The notes under the pieces: model-generated
What the model was told of the DNA's origin: nothing
The model's input: only the letters and a program-made list of their open reading frames with translations
The model's database searches: none
Translations under genes and position numbers: made by a program
NCBI GenBank assembly: GCA_026724425.1
Contig: JAIUCV010000004.1
Location: 568,001 to 632,000 of the forward strand
Length of the DNA: 64,000 nucleotides
Source of the DNA: Erythrophleum ivorense
Taxonomy: Eukaryota; Streptophyta; Magnoliopsida; Fabales; Fabaceae
Direction of reading: 5' to 3'
Part shown: piece after piece, positions 1 to 10,777 of the stretch
How positions within the stretch are numbered: the stretch's first letter is position 1
Layout of the letters: the number at the start of each line of letters is the position of its first letter

Positions 1-2458
1 GCATATTTGGTACTATTTTTCTCCTTAAGTTATTATTCAGGACATCATGTAAGAAGGAAAAAGATACGGAATAAAATGGGAATTACGCAGGGTTCGTCCC
101 AGGACATGGAGCCACGTTTTAATTTTTTGTCCCAAAGCTACCAAATGTCAGCGTAGGAGATAATGTTTGGCCCCAAAGGAAACCTGGGAGATTATACCCT
201 TTCTTATTTCTTATCTTCTAGAACATCTTTTTCTCATTTTAGCTAAATAGATAGATATATTTTTAATTTTATTATTTATAAATTATTTTTTTTTTAATCA
301 TTGAATTGTGTATAATATTGTGAAACTATTTCATATTCATTCAAAAAATTTTATAATCGAATCTAGTAGTATTTTTTAAGACTTTCAATGTTAAATTTAA
401 ATTTTGAATTAATAATATTAAGTAAAGAAATAGCGTTGAGGTCAATATAAGTGATTACAGTTGACTTTAAACTTAGATTAAAAATAAAATAAAAAGGTAA
501 CTTTGTAAAAATTATAATGGTTAGAAGATTAAATTTTAAAAAAATAATTTATAAAGGACTGAATTAAAAATTTAGCTATATGTTAGAGATTAAAATAAAT
601 TTTTTCCATGTTTTAATTTTTCGCAGGTGAACATATATATATATATATATATAATTACATGATATTTTGACATTTTTTAACTAATAGATCATCTAATGTT
701 GGTATTGACACGTAAATCAAAACTTAGAAAAAAAAGAGAAAATAAAAAATAAAACTTATTGTCACCGAAACATTGGAAAACTAAAAGTTTCAAAAGGCTA
801 AAAGGTCACGTGATATATATTACTAGTAAATAATCGGACTAAATGGCTCTTAAGTGAATAAATTAAATTGGATTTTAATTTTTTTAAAATATGATTCATT
901 TAATTGTATGATCTAGTGATCATGCTCCTTCTTTTAATAAAAATACACCTTGTACGGAATAATAAAGAAAATAAAGAGAGTGAAAACATACAACTGATTT
1001 ATTCTAATTCAAACTAAAATATTTTACATTCAATTCCCAAATATAAAAGAAGGAATTTTTATTATAGTAAAAAATCACAAAGAATATAAATGCAATCCTC
1101 AATACTATCAGCTGTGACTCCATTAAATTTTTCACAAACTTTTTAAAAACTCTAAGTACAAGACAACCTTAAAAGTTTAATATTCGGGTTTTACAATCTC
1201 TTTCTCTCTCTATATTTTTCTTATAAGACAGCTACAAAATTAAGATAAGAGAACAAAACAAGTTAAGTTTAGAGACTCTCTAAAAGTTATTCTCAAATAC
1301 AAAGGCTAATTTACACAAAACACTTTTGTTAATAAAAGCATAGCAAATACATAGTAGTAAGCATTCAACATTTTTATTTTTACTTGGTTATCTTTTATCT
1401 TTAGATAATCTTCCTTAAATAATGTAAATTTTAACGTGATCATTAAATAGGAGTTCCCTTTGATAAATGGGCAGATATGCTCTAAACTTCATGAATTTCT
1501 ATCTTTGAAAGTTTAAATCAATCTATGATGTTAGCAATGATTTCTTTTTAGATTGAGTAGCCTTTCATGTAAAAATTGTTGACTTTGTTAAGTGCACATC
1601 TTTTATAAGTCAAAAGACTTGAATGATCTTTTATTTATACCATTGTCTTTGCTTCCTTTAAATAGCAATTTTTTTTGTTCTGCTCCCTAAATTTTCAAGC
1701 TTTCTTTTCTTGTTTCCTAATTAATCATATCTTATTAAAAGTGCAAGGATCACATTAATAAAATATGTGTTTTCAAATACTTTTCGTAATAACATCAATT
1801 AAAATCTTTTCATAATTAAAACCTTGACTTAAAGAAAAGTCATATTTGAATACTTACTATAAATGAATTCTTTTGAAATAAACTTTCTGTAGTTAAATCT
1901 TTTGATAATTTTCTTTTTTAAAACCAAATCATCTAATATCTTCATTACAAATAATCAAACATATTTTAACCCATTAAAATAAGTTATCTCTTTAAAACAA
2001 TTTTGGCCCAAAAACAAAATTTCTAGAATTTACAATTTCAATCCAATTAAATTTATTTTTCAAAAATTACTTAATTGAAAATGTTGACATAATTAAAACA
2101 AAATGCCTTTAGTCCAACAATATCTTCCAAGTCTCATCATATATTCACTTTTGTCATGATTATTGTATTTATTGTCAGTTATCAGGAAATTTAACATATT
2201 TAAAATACAATATTAAACCATCCAAATAAACCATTTGCATATTAAAACAAACCTTAAGTACCCTAACATACCAGCATAGCTTATTGGAATGAGAATAATG
2301 GGCATAGGCTACATACAGTATGCAAATATAATTAAAATCGAAATGATGATATAAAATTACAAATATCACAAAATAGTAACATAAAAACAGGAGGAAGGAC
2401 GTATTACTTTAATCCTTGGAAGAATGAAGATGCAAGAGCTAAATGCCATGATTTTTTT
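1..2458. other. AT-rich spacer, copy 1 of the CIPK-BAHD spacer
   Basis: No gene is seen here. The first 240 bases match the region upstream of the CIPK gene near 16.1-16.3 kb, so the window probably begins just upstream of another minus-strand CIPK gene lying off the left edge. The remainder aligns by eye with 16.3-18.3, 26.3-28.7 and 47.7-50.0 kb, with many substitutions and small indels. It includes a (TA)n run at about 633-653. Short reading frames here are not conserved between copies. Confidence 0.7.
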
Positions 2459-4304
2459 TTATGTGATAGTTGGATTTAAGGAAGCAAATCCAAGCAATTC
2501 ATGGTTGCTCTCCACCGAGGCGATGTCTTGTTTGCTCAAGTTCACCCACGCTTTTATTCCATTTCCATTACTTATGTCCATCAGAATAATAGAATTGTCG
2601 ATCTTCAAAGGAGGAATACTCGCCCATGTGGGCTTTCCCTACCTAAAATTAGTTTCGTAAAACAAAAAATGACATCAGCTAAAACAACCGTAGAAATCTA
2701 TATCCTCTTTGCACACAGTTTCCATGTCCTTCAAATACTTACAAACCGCAAGGAAAGCATTTCCTTCTTGAAGTTTCTGGACATGCACCTTAGAAAATTG
2801 TTCTAGAGTTTTCCTTAGTTGAACCACCAAGATTTGCAATCCCATCTCACTGTGATTACTCTCCTCTACCTGTGCTATAAAGAGACCCCAAAAGTTACCA
2901 ACACAGCTCTTAGGTAAGGGTGGGCTTGTCCTTTTACGTATATTCACTACTTGAGATACCATAGAGGGTCTTGTGGTTACTTCTAAGTTTGCTCTTGATG
3001 CAGTTGTAGCACACTTCCAAATTAGTGCTAATACAGCCTCAACTCAACTTGGCTGCTCCACCATTTGGCTTGCAACTTTAGCTTTTAGTTTTGTTACTTT
3101 TGAGGAATCAAACACATACCTGCATACAATTAAATCTTACTATCTCACATCTAGTTAATAATATTTATTTTCTTTGATAAGAATATGATCTATGGTTAAT
3201 ATTTAATGACCCATAAAATTTCTTATGTCTGTATAAAGTTTAATAAAATTAATAAGCAGTAATCAATCAAATTTAATTATATAAAGGATTCATCATAACT
3301 AATTGAATTTAAAATGCTATGCAATTTGATAAAAAAATGATGAATACATGTTACTTGACAAATACGTTTATGTACATGTAAATTCTGTCACTACAACTAA
3401 TAAGATTTCTACACTTAATTATTTCATCATAAAATCAAAATAAATTAAGAAATAATTATATTTTTGAGCCTTTATAAATGAGATCCTTTGCCTTTTGCAA
3501 AAGAAATTTTTTTTTTACTCTTAATCTTGAAATTTTCTAATTCAAGATTTGAATTTTTTCAAACCTTTACGAATTAAAAGAAATTTTTTTTAATAAAAAA
3601 TTGTATTCCTTTTCTTGAAGTTAATTTGTTAAGCAAATTGGAGTCAAAAATTGCATGTAAAATACCTTCTTGTGATGCAATTAGATTGTCTAACCTCTAG
3701 AGGTCGTAGGACAACAGGAAAATCCACAGAAAGGGTAGAGAGAGTCCTGAATATACTTTGGAAGCATAGACTTAGTCAAGCAACCAATAGCTATTGAAGA
3801 CCAAGCCTTGATGAATGAAGTAATTGTGGATGCATCAGCAATCTTGTGGGACATGGACACACCAATCACTAAACCCCTGCAATCGAACAACTTCACTTGC
3901 ACTTTTAATAAAAAGCCACACCGTAATGCCATGTTATCAATGGGCACAAACTGAAGTACAGAGTCAACATTAAGTTGTTTAAGAATGTCGGGGAGAAGGC
4001 CCTAGACATGAGCCTCACAAAACTTGACACCTTCATTGTTACATTCAATTATTGCATTGTCTTTGACTCTACCCACTAAAGGGTAAAAGTGGGTTAGAGT
4101 CTCAGATAAAGACATCTTTAGCCTTTCACACCTATCTTGATGACTAGGATGGCCTTCATATTTAATATTAGGATAGAAAAATAGAATTTGAATGTGCCTT
4201 ATTGGAGTAAGCTGGTCAATGAAAGACAATTTAAAGGTTCTAAGGTTTTGGGGAGTTGGAGAAGATGGCTTTACGATATGTTTGGACACAATCTCAACCT
4301 TCAT
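2459..4304 (-). pseudogene. BAHD acyltransferase pseudogene (tandem copy 1)
   Basis: This is a decayed copy of the two-exon BAHD genes at 18349, 28673 and 50034. Exon 1 is about 3666-4304 and exon 2 about 2459-3119, with the donor and acceptor still recognisable. The HKIAD catalytic motif survives. The coding frame is broken: a stop replaces Gln after CEAHV near 4000; there is a frameshift in the SLYP region near 3730; TGG has become TGA in the segment that reads SWC in the other copies; and DFGWG has become NFR-stop-G. The upstream Met of the other copies (MVKAMK) now reads Ile, leaving only the ATG of MKVEIVSK. A MITE sits immediately upstream. No full acyltransferase can be made, although short open frames remain. 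Confidence 0.9.
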
Positions 4305-4319
4305 TGCCTTCACTATTTT

Positions 4320-4448
4320 GTGTGTGTTTGGAAAAATGGTAGGAGCTCCAAAACCATGGTTTGCAACCCACAAAATGCAAAAGCTATAACTTGTTGCTTT
4401 GGCCAAAACCATGGTTTTGGATTTCCTACCATTTTTCCAAACACACAC
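4320..4448. mobile_element. Short foldback MITE at the 5' end of BAHD pseudogene 1
   Basis: This 129-bp insertion is absent from the three other BAHD copies at the same place. Its ends are inverted repeats of about 45 bp that start GTGTGTGTTTGGAAAAATGG and run inward to an AAACCATGGTTT-like core, with about three mismatches. The flanks show at most a 3-bp TTT duplication. A 3-bp duplication with a GTGTTTGG-type end suggests a PIF/Harbinger (Tourist-like) MITE, but the superfamily is inferred. The insertion happens to be open in the BAHD reading frame. Confidence 0.8.
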
Positions 4449-4522
4449 TTTATAACCTGAAAATATTGCTTTGAAATTTGAATGGCTCAAAATCTCAAGG
4501 TTCTAATGCTTTAGCACCTTGA

Positions 4523-4536
4523 TATATTTATATATA
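4523..4536 (-). promoter_or_regulatory. Probable TATA box of BAHD copy 1
   Basis: On the minus strand this reads TATATATAAATATA. The identical sequence occurs at the matching place upstream of BAHD copies 3 and 4, about 75-90 bp before their ATG. Here the MITE has moved it farther from the coding region. Confidence 0.5.
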
Positions 4537-4556
4537 CGCTAGCTATTTTTGATTGA

Positions 4557-4558
<2 letters not shown>

Positions 4559-4607
<49 letters not shown>
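4559..4607. repeat. (AC)n microsatellite
   Basis: An almost perfect run of about 24 AC units followed by a short TA run. It lies upstream of BAHD pseudogene 1 and is absent at the same place in the other copies. Confidence 0.95.
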
Positions 4608-4614
<7 letters not shown>

Positions 4615-7600
4615 GCACCTTGTTAATTAATTAGATACATCTTGAAATTGTTTGTTTGATAGGTCGCAAGAGAACGTGCAGAAAGAATAAATTGATTTAA
4701 AAGTGAGAAGTCATATATATATATACATGTGAAAGAATATAACAATTAGGATTTTCATAACAAGAATTAATATCATACTCCAACACAAAAGGTCAAATTA
4801 TCATTATCATAATTGCTATAGTCAATTTCTCAAAGTACACACAAAGTTTCAACTCAAAATTTCAATTTTAACATAATACAAGCCATAAAAGTATCTAAAT
4901 AGTTACAAAATTAATTAGCATACTAAAATATCTCATCACCAAGAGTACAAAATAAATATGAGACAAGGAAGTGTATAGATTATGTATGAATTTTTTCAAC
5001 CCAAAATTCGGAGAATATGCATCCCAAATTCAGTGTGAAATGTTACAAAAATTTAAGAACTCATATTTAGAGATTTTAGAAAATTTTGAAAAAATCACCA
5101 TTAATTAAAAAATTGAAAATGGATGCCACAAGCCAAAAATTAGGCCTAAAATGGGCCCATAAACACTTCACACTCCCTATGCACTCGGGGCGTGAGTGGG
5201 CAATGCCAAGGTTGATCATCTTCAACCTTGGCACTGCTACAGTACTCTGCCGAAAAAGGGATTCCATTTTTGCGCTATGGGAGTTTCAAAATGGCTTGTT
5301 TCAATGCGTTTTTACAACCCAAAACATGACATAAACTACCATAAACGCAAATCAAGTGATCTAAGCTCAAAAAACTTTGATTTCGAATCCCATTTTCGAG
5401 CCTTAAACTTTTTCCCTTAGAGTTACCATGTAATTTCAGTTTTTTTACAAATAGGTTTAGTAGCATCACAAATACATGAGCAACATTTCCCACAAAGAAA
5501 TCCAAAACAAAACGCAAGAAAAACGTAAATCGATTTTGAATATGAACAATAAATTTCTAAACTTTCTCATCATTTTTTGATCGAATTACTAAGCATATAA
5601 TACACCAAAATGAATCTTGTAATTAGAAGAGTCTCACTTAGAACAAGCAAAAATGAGTTTAAAAAATATATGCTAGAGACAAAGTTTTGATATCATTTAT
5701 TGAAAAATATAAATAAAAGAAGATTACATGATTAATATAGCTCAAGATTTTATAATAAAGTAAAAAATGACTTTCTTATAAATAATTTGATTGCCTATAT
5801 TGAGAAGGGTATTATAAAGAATTTTATTATAAAAGAGATTATATATAAATAAATCCTATTTAATTAAAAATTAAAGAATATGATCTTAATAACTAATAAT
5901 TTTTTATTTTTTATTATTGTGTGCCTATGTTTTTTAATTTTTGAATTTTATTATATAATAGACTTAAAGTTGTACTTTTAGAAATTATTGGTATTCATAT
6001 TAAGTATAAATTTTTGCCTCTCCTTATAATTTTTTCCTAGTTCCATCTTTGTGTGTGGTTGTCCATGTGTGTGTGTGTATATATGTATATATATCCATCT
6101 ATGATTGATTTAGTTTATTATTATTTTATAAATTAAATTTACTTAAGAATTTCTTTTATATATGTCTTGACATTTTCATTGGTACTTTAAATTTTAAGAA
6201 TTTTATTAGTTGTGGACTTTCATTAATTGTGTTTTTGATGTTTTATTAAAAATGAACTATGATATGTATCTATATATATATATGATCCATATTAGACTTG
6301 AATGAGAGATTATCACTGTATAAGTATACAAATTTATTCCACTTGGGCATGTAGATTCCTAAATGATTTGATGCTTATAAAATAGCAGGGGAAAAAAAAA
6401 GGCTATTGGCCTCTACGTGAATATATAGTTAGTTAGAAGCAAGGGGCGGAGGCAGGAATTTCATTTTAGGGGCCAAGACTTTAAGTATAATACATAATAT
6501 TCTAAAGGAAAAAAACATAGCTAATATGTTGTATTTCCTTGTGTATATTTCATTGTTTCAAGGAGTAAAGATGCAATCTACCATGCTTTTTCTGCTAAGG
6601 AATTTGCAGGCAGAGGAGTAGGAGCTTGATGATGCCATTTTTCTCTCTCTCTCGATGTATTTGCACTAGAATAATTAATGGCATAAAACTGAAAGAAAAA
6701 TTATCAGGGAAGTTGAACCGATAATAGTTGATGGGATCTAATGCTATATCATATACATATACTATATATATTATTTTTCTTGCGTTGCATGTTATGGCAA
6801 AACTGTCTGGCTAGAAGAGCATGCACTAAGTTTGAGGAACTTCAAGCCAGTGTTTAATTATTTAATCTGCAATTCAGGTAGGAATTGAGTAGAAATCTTC
6901 AGTTTCATCCATTTTAGGTTCATTCTGTCTAACTTCTTTGCCTGCTACTAAAATACTAATGACAAAACAATAGGGAAAAAGGAAAGAACAAAAGACTTCG
7001 TTTCTTTCAAATTGCTTCTCAATGTTGCAATGGTAATTTTCCATTTTTAACTTTCATCCTACTGAATGGCTATTAAAGTGGCCATATATTTACCATGACT
7101 CAGTCGAACAAGATAATCATAGTTGTGCTGTATTAAGTTGGAGTTCAGTGTTTTCAGTTGTACCCATTACCTACCTCATTTCACCTATCTAAAGATTATT
7201 TACTTTTCTCCTTAATATAAATAGCAAAATTAAATCACTTTAAAGGATTTCCAGGATAACTATATGGATAAGATGTGCCTAAGGTTAAAGGTATATGTCC
7301 TATTACTTCTGAAGTGCATTCACTAGAAAGAGGTCTATCCTTATTTGTAGCGTTGCATTCTTTGGTCAATTAGCTATTAGTTATTATACAAAATTATGAT
7401 CTTGATTATTTTAATAATGTAAAACCATAAGTGAACGAGAGAATCATGATGTGTGATCAGAGTGCAGAACCAATCTTTAATTGATTGTGGATACAAGTGC
7501 TGAGTTCTAATGGAGTAATCTGAAGCAAACCAAACAATTCGTGCGAAGGAAACAAATGATTATCAGATTCACAAGTGCCTCGGATATTATTAAGCCTTCC

Positions 7601-7621
7601 TCTTAAAAGATTTTGTCTTAG
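4608..7621. other. Intergenic: BAHD upstream block and right edge of unit 1
   Basis: No gene is supported. The part at about 4740-5700 aligns with the upstream regions of BAHD copies 2 and 4 and contains a perfect 11-bp-arm hairpin (5205-5232). The part at 6330-6900 aligns with 53.5-53.6, 55.07-55.3 and 56.37-56.95 kb. Near 6445 a GGGGCGGAGGCAGGAATTT-type sequence occurs; such sequences are common at ends of old plant transposons. The remainder is AT-rich with nothing recognisable. Confidence 0.6.
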
Positions 7622-7638
7622 GTAGAGTAATTTGTAAT
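7622..7638. repeat. Left target-site duplication of the LINE (17 bp)
   Basis: GTAGAGTAATTTGTAAT, repeated exactly at 10761-10777 on the other side of the element. Confidence 0.9.
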
Positions 7639-10600
7639 AACTTTGCCTATGATGAACTTTGATATAAATTATTTTTCATAGCCGGTCCCAAGTCCGGGAA
7701 AAAGAGGAGGGTTGTGTTAGGCAGTTGATAGCCAACGTAAAACTTTGTCGAATCTTTATGACATGGACAATCGATATATTAAACATAAAGCTAGGTCATT
7801 GCCTGGAAGTAACGCGCTGTATAGCTCGAGTACAGTGACAAGTGAGTAAGAGCCGCTGCATTAACGTTTGAGTGTAGTGAAAAATAAGCAAAGGTTTCCA
7901 TATTTTTGTGAACAAATGTGGCTAAAGAAACTAGTTCATGAAAGTAGGATTCGTTTTGGCACTAGAAATATAAGTACACTTACGGGTAAGTCTATAGAAA
8001 TAGTAGATACTATGATTAAGAGAAAGATTAATTTTATATGTTTATAAGAAACTAAATGGGTAAGAGAAAAAGTGAAAGAATTAGACACTTCATGTTTTAA
8101 ACTTTGGTACACTGGTAAGGCTAAAGTTAGAAATAGAGTAGGTATAATTGTAGATAAGTTTTGAAAAAATGCTGTAGTGGATGTAAAAAGGTTAGGAGAT
8201 AGAATCATTGCATTAAAGTTTGTAGTGGAAAAGAAAATCTTTAATGTTATTAGTGCTTATGCACCACAAGTAGTGTTAGAAGAATATCACAAGATAAAGT
8301 TCTAGGAGGATTTAAAATGTTTAGTTCAAGAAATACCATTAGGAAAAAAGATTCTTTTAGGAGGGGATTTAAATGGTCATGTAGGAAGGGTATCTTTAGG
8401 TTACGAGGGTGTTCATGGAGGACATGACATAGGGGAAGCAAATGCAGAGGGTAAAACTATTCTAGACTTTTCATTAGCGTTCGATCTTATATTAGCTAAC
8501 ACTTGTTTTAGAAAACATGAGGAACATCTTATCACATGCAAAAGTGGAAGGGTATGTTCTCAAATTGATTTCTTTCTTATAAAGAAATCGGATAGAAAAC
8601 TTTGTATGGATTACAAAGTTATACCTGGAGAGAGTTTAACTACTCAGCATAGAGTTTTGGTTATGGATGTAAGAATTAAGAGGAGAGTAAAAAGTAAATG
8701 TAAAGATAGGGTGTTAAGGACTAAGTGGTGGCAACTAAGGGGGAATAAAGAAAAGAATTTGCAGAGACGGATTGTGGAAGAAGGATCTTAGGAAATACAA
8801 TGAAGTGCTAATGATATGTGGAATGGAATGGCTAAAAAAATTAAAAAGGTAACAAAGGAAATATTAAGTGAATCAAAAGGTTTTGGACCTAGGGATAAAG
8901 AATCTTGGTGGTGAGATACGAGCGTGCAAGATAAGGTTAAAGTTAAAAGAGAGTGTTATAAAGTGTGGTCATTATGTAAGAGTAATAAAAATTGAAAAAA
9001 ATATAAGGTAGCTAAGAAAGACACTAAAAAGGCAATGAGCGAAACGAAAGCGAGGACATTTGATGGGTTATAGCAATCTTTAGATACTAAAGTTGAAGAA
9101 AGAAGTATTTACAAGTTAGCTAAAAGTAGGGAAAGAAAGACAAGAGACGTGGGCCAAGTGAAATGTATCAAGGATGAAGAAGGAAAAGTGTTAGTCATGG
9201 AACAAGATATCAGAGAATGGTGAAAGGGTTATTTTCATAAGCTTTTTAATGAAGGGTATAAGATTTTATTGCAATCAGATAGACTAGATATTAGAGAAGT
9301 TGATCAAAATTATACTTTTTATTGTAGGATTCATGAGATAAAAGTAGAAGAAGCATTAAAGCGAATGGAGAATGGCAGAGCAGTTGGACCGGATAATATA
9401 CCCATTGAAGTATGGAAGGGTTTAGGAGTGAAAGGCATAAGTTAGCTTACAAAGTTATTTAATGAAATTATGAGATCTAAGAGAATGCCAAACGAGTGGA
9501 GAAAAAGTACTTTAATCCTTATGTGCAAATTATAGAGGAATTAAACTCATGAGCCACACTATGAAATTATGGGAAAGAGTAATTGAGCGAAGGTTTAGAA
9601 AAGAGATTCAAGTTATGGAGAATCAATTTGATTTTATACCAAGAAAGTCAACTATGGAAGTAATATATTTGTTGCGAAGATTAATGGAGAGATATCGAGA
9701 AAATCAAAGAGATTTACACATGGTATTTATCGATTTAGAAAAAGCATATGATAGAGTGCCAAGAGAGATTCTATGGAAGGCTTTGGAGAAAAAAAGAGTT
9801 CATATAACTTATATTCGAGCAATCCAAGACATGTATGATAAGGTTACAATTAGCACAGTAACAAAAGGTAGACTTACGGAAGATTTTTCGATAACTATTG
9901 GTCTACATCAAGGGTCAACTTTGAGCCCTTATCTTTTTACTTTAGTCTTGGATGTGCTTACTGAACATATCCAAGACCTGGTGCCACAGTGCATGCTTTT
10001 TACAGATGATATTGTCCTAGTTGGAGAATCGAGAGAGAAAATGAATGAGAAGTTATAGAGGTGGAGTAAAATGAAGTATATGGAGCGTAAGTTTAATAAG
10101 AGACACACCACTTCTAGCGCAGAAGTAAAAATTGGAAAACATATCTTACCACAAGTCACACGATTTCAGTATCTTGGATCCATCATACAACATAACGGAA
10201 AAATAGAAGAAGATGTAAAGCATAGGATTTAAGCGGGGTGGATGAAATAGAGGAGTATTTTGGGTGTTATTTGTAATAGAAGAGTACCACTCAAATTTAA
10301 GGGTAAATTCTACCGCACATTTATAAGACCTGCAATGTTGTATGAAACTGAGTGTTGGGTAATAAAAAATCAACAAGAAAATAAGTTAAATGTTACAGAG
10401 ATGAGAATGTTGCATTAGATGAGTGGACACACTAGACGAAATAGGATTAGAAATGAATGATTAGAGAGAAGGTAGAAGTCGTACCTATTGTGGAAAAGAT
10501 TGTAGAATCGAGACTTAGATGGTTTGGTTATGTGGGGAGGAGACTTATAAAAATCCCAGTTAAAAAAATAGATGAGATGAAGAATAGTACAATAATTAGA

Positions 10601-10760
10601 GGTACAGGAAGACAAAAAAAATTATAAGAAAAATTATTAAGAGAGATTTAAATTTAAATGGTTTGTCTAAAAATATAATTTATGATAGGTGTTTATGGCG
10701 TCGATTGATTAATGTAGCCGACCCCACTTAGTGAAAAAAAGTTTTGTTATTGTTGTTGTT
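7639..10760 (+). mobile_element. RTE-type non-LTR retrotransposon (LINE), near full length, decayed
   Basis: This 3.1-kb element is bounded by a perfect 17-bp target duplication. It opens with a 5' leader containing AGCCGGTCCCAAG, which is typical of plant RTE elements. An endonuclease region, a reverse transcriptase region and a 3' end containing GTAGCCGACCCCACTTAG follow, finishing in the TTGTTGTTG simple-repeat tail usual for this clade. The length equals that of a complete RTE element, so it is essentially full length, but many stops and frameshifts make it immobile on its own. It is inserted on the plus strand, between unit 1 and the CIPK gene. Confidence 0.92.
7916..10410 (+). pseudogene. 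LINE polyprotein remnant: endonuclease plus reverse transcriptase
   Basis: The frame from the ATG at 7916 starts MWLKKLVHESR and encodes an APE-type endonuclease. It shows an ETKW segment preceded by a stop, GGDLNGHVG at about 8360, and SQIDFFLI near 8560 with a following H-R-V-L segment. Linker and reverse transcriptase follow in the same frame with several stops, then shift frame near 9530. The longest open stretch (9549-10058) holds the RT core: a FIDLEKAYDRVP block, GLHQGSTLSPYLF, and the catalytic box as FTDDIVL in place of the usual FADD. It was one ORF of about 900 codons in life; now it cannot be translated through. Confidence 0.88.
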
Positions 10761-10777
10761 GTAGAGTAATTTGTAAT
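10761..10777. repeat. Right target-site duplication of the LINE (17 bp)
   Basis: An exact copy of 7622-7638, directly after the GTTGTTGTT tail. Confidence 0.9.

Noticed and set aside
4559..4607. Tandem repeats as a CRISPR-like array
   Set aside because: They are simple dinucleotide microsatellites without spacers, in a plant nuclear genome.
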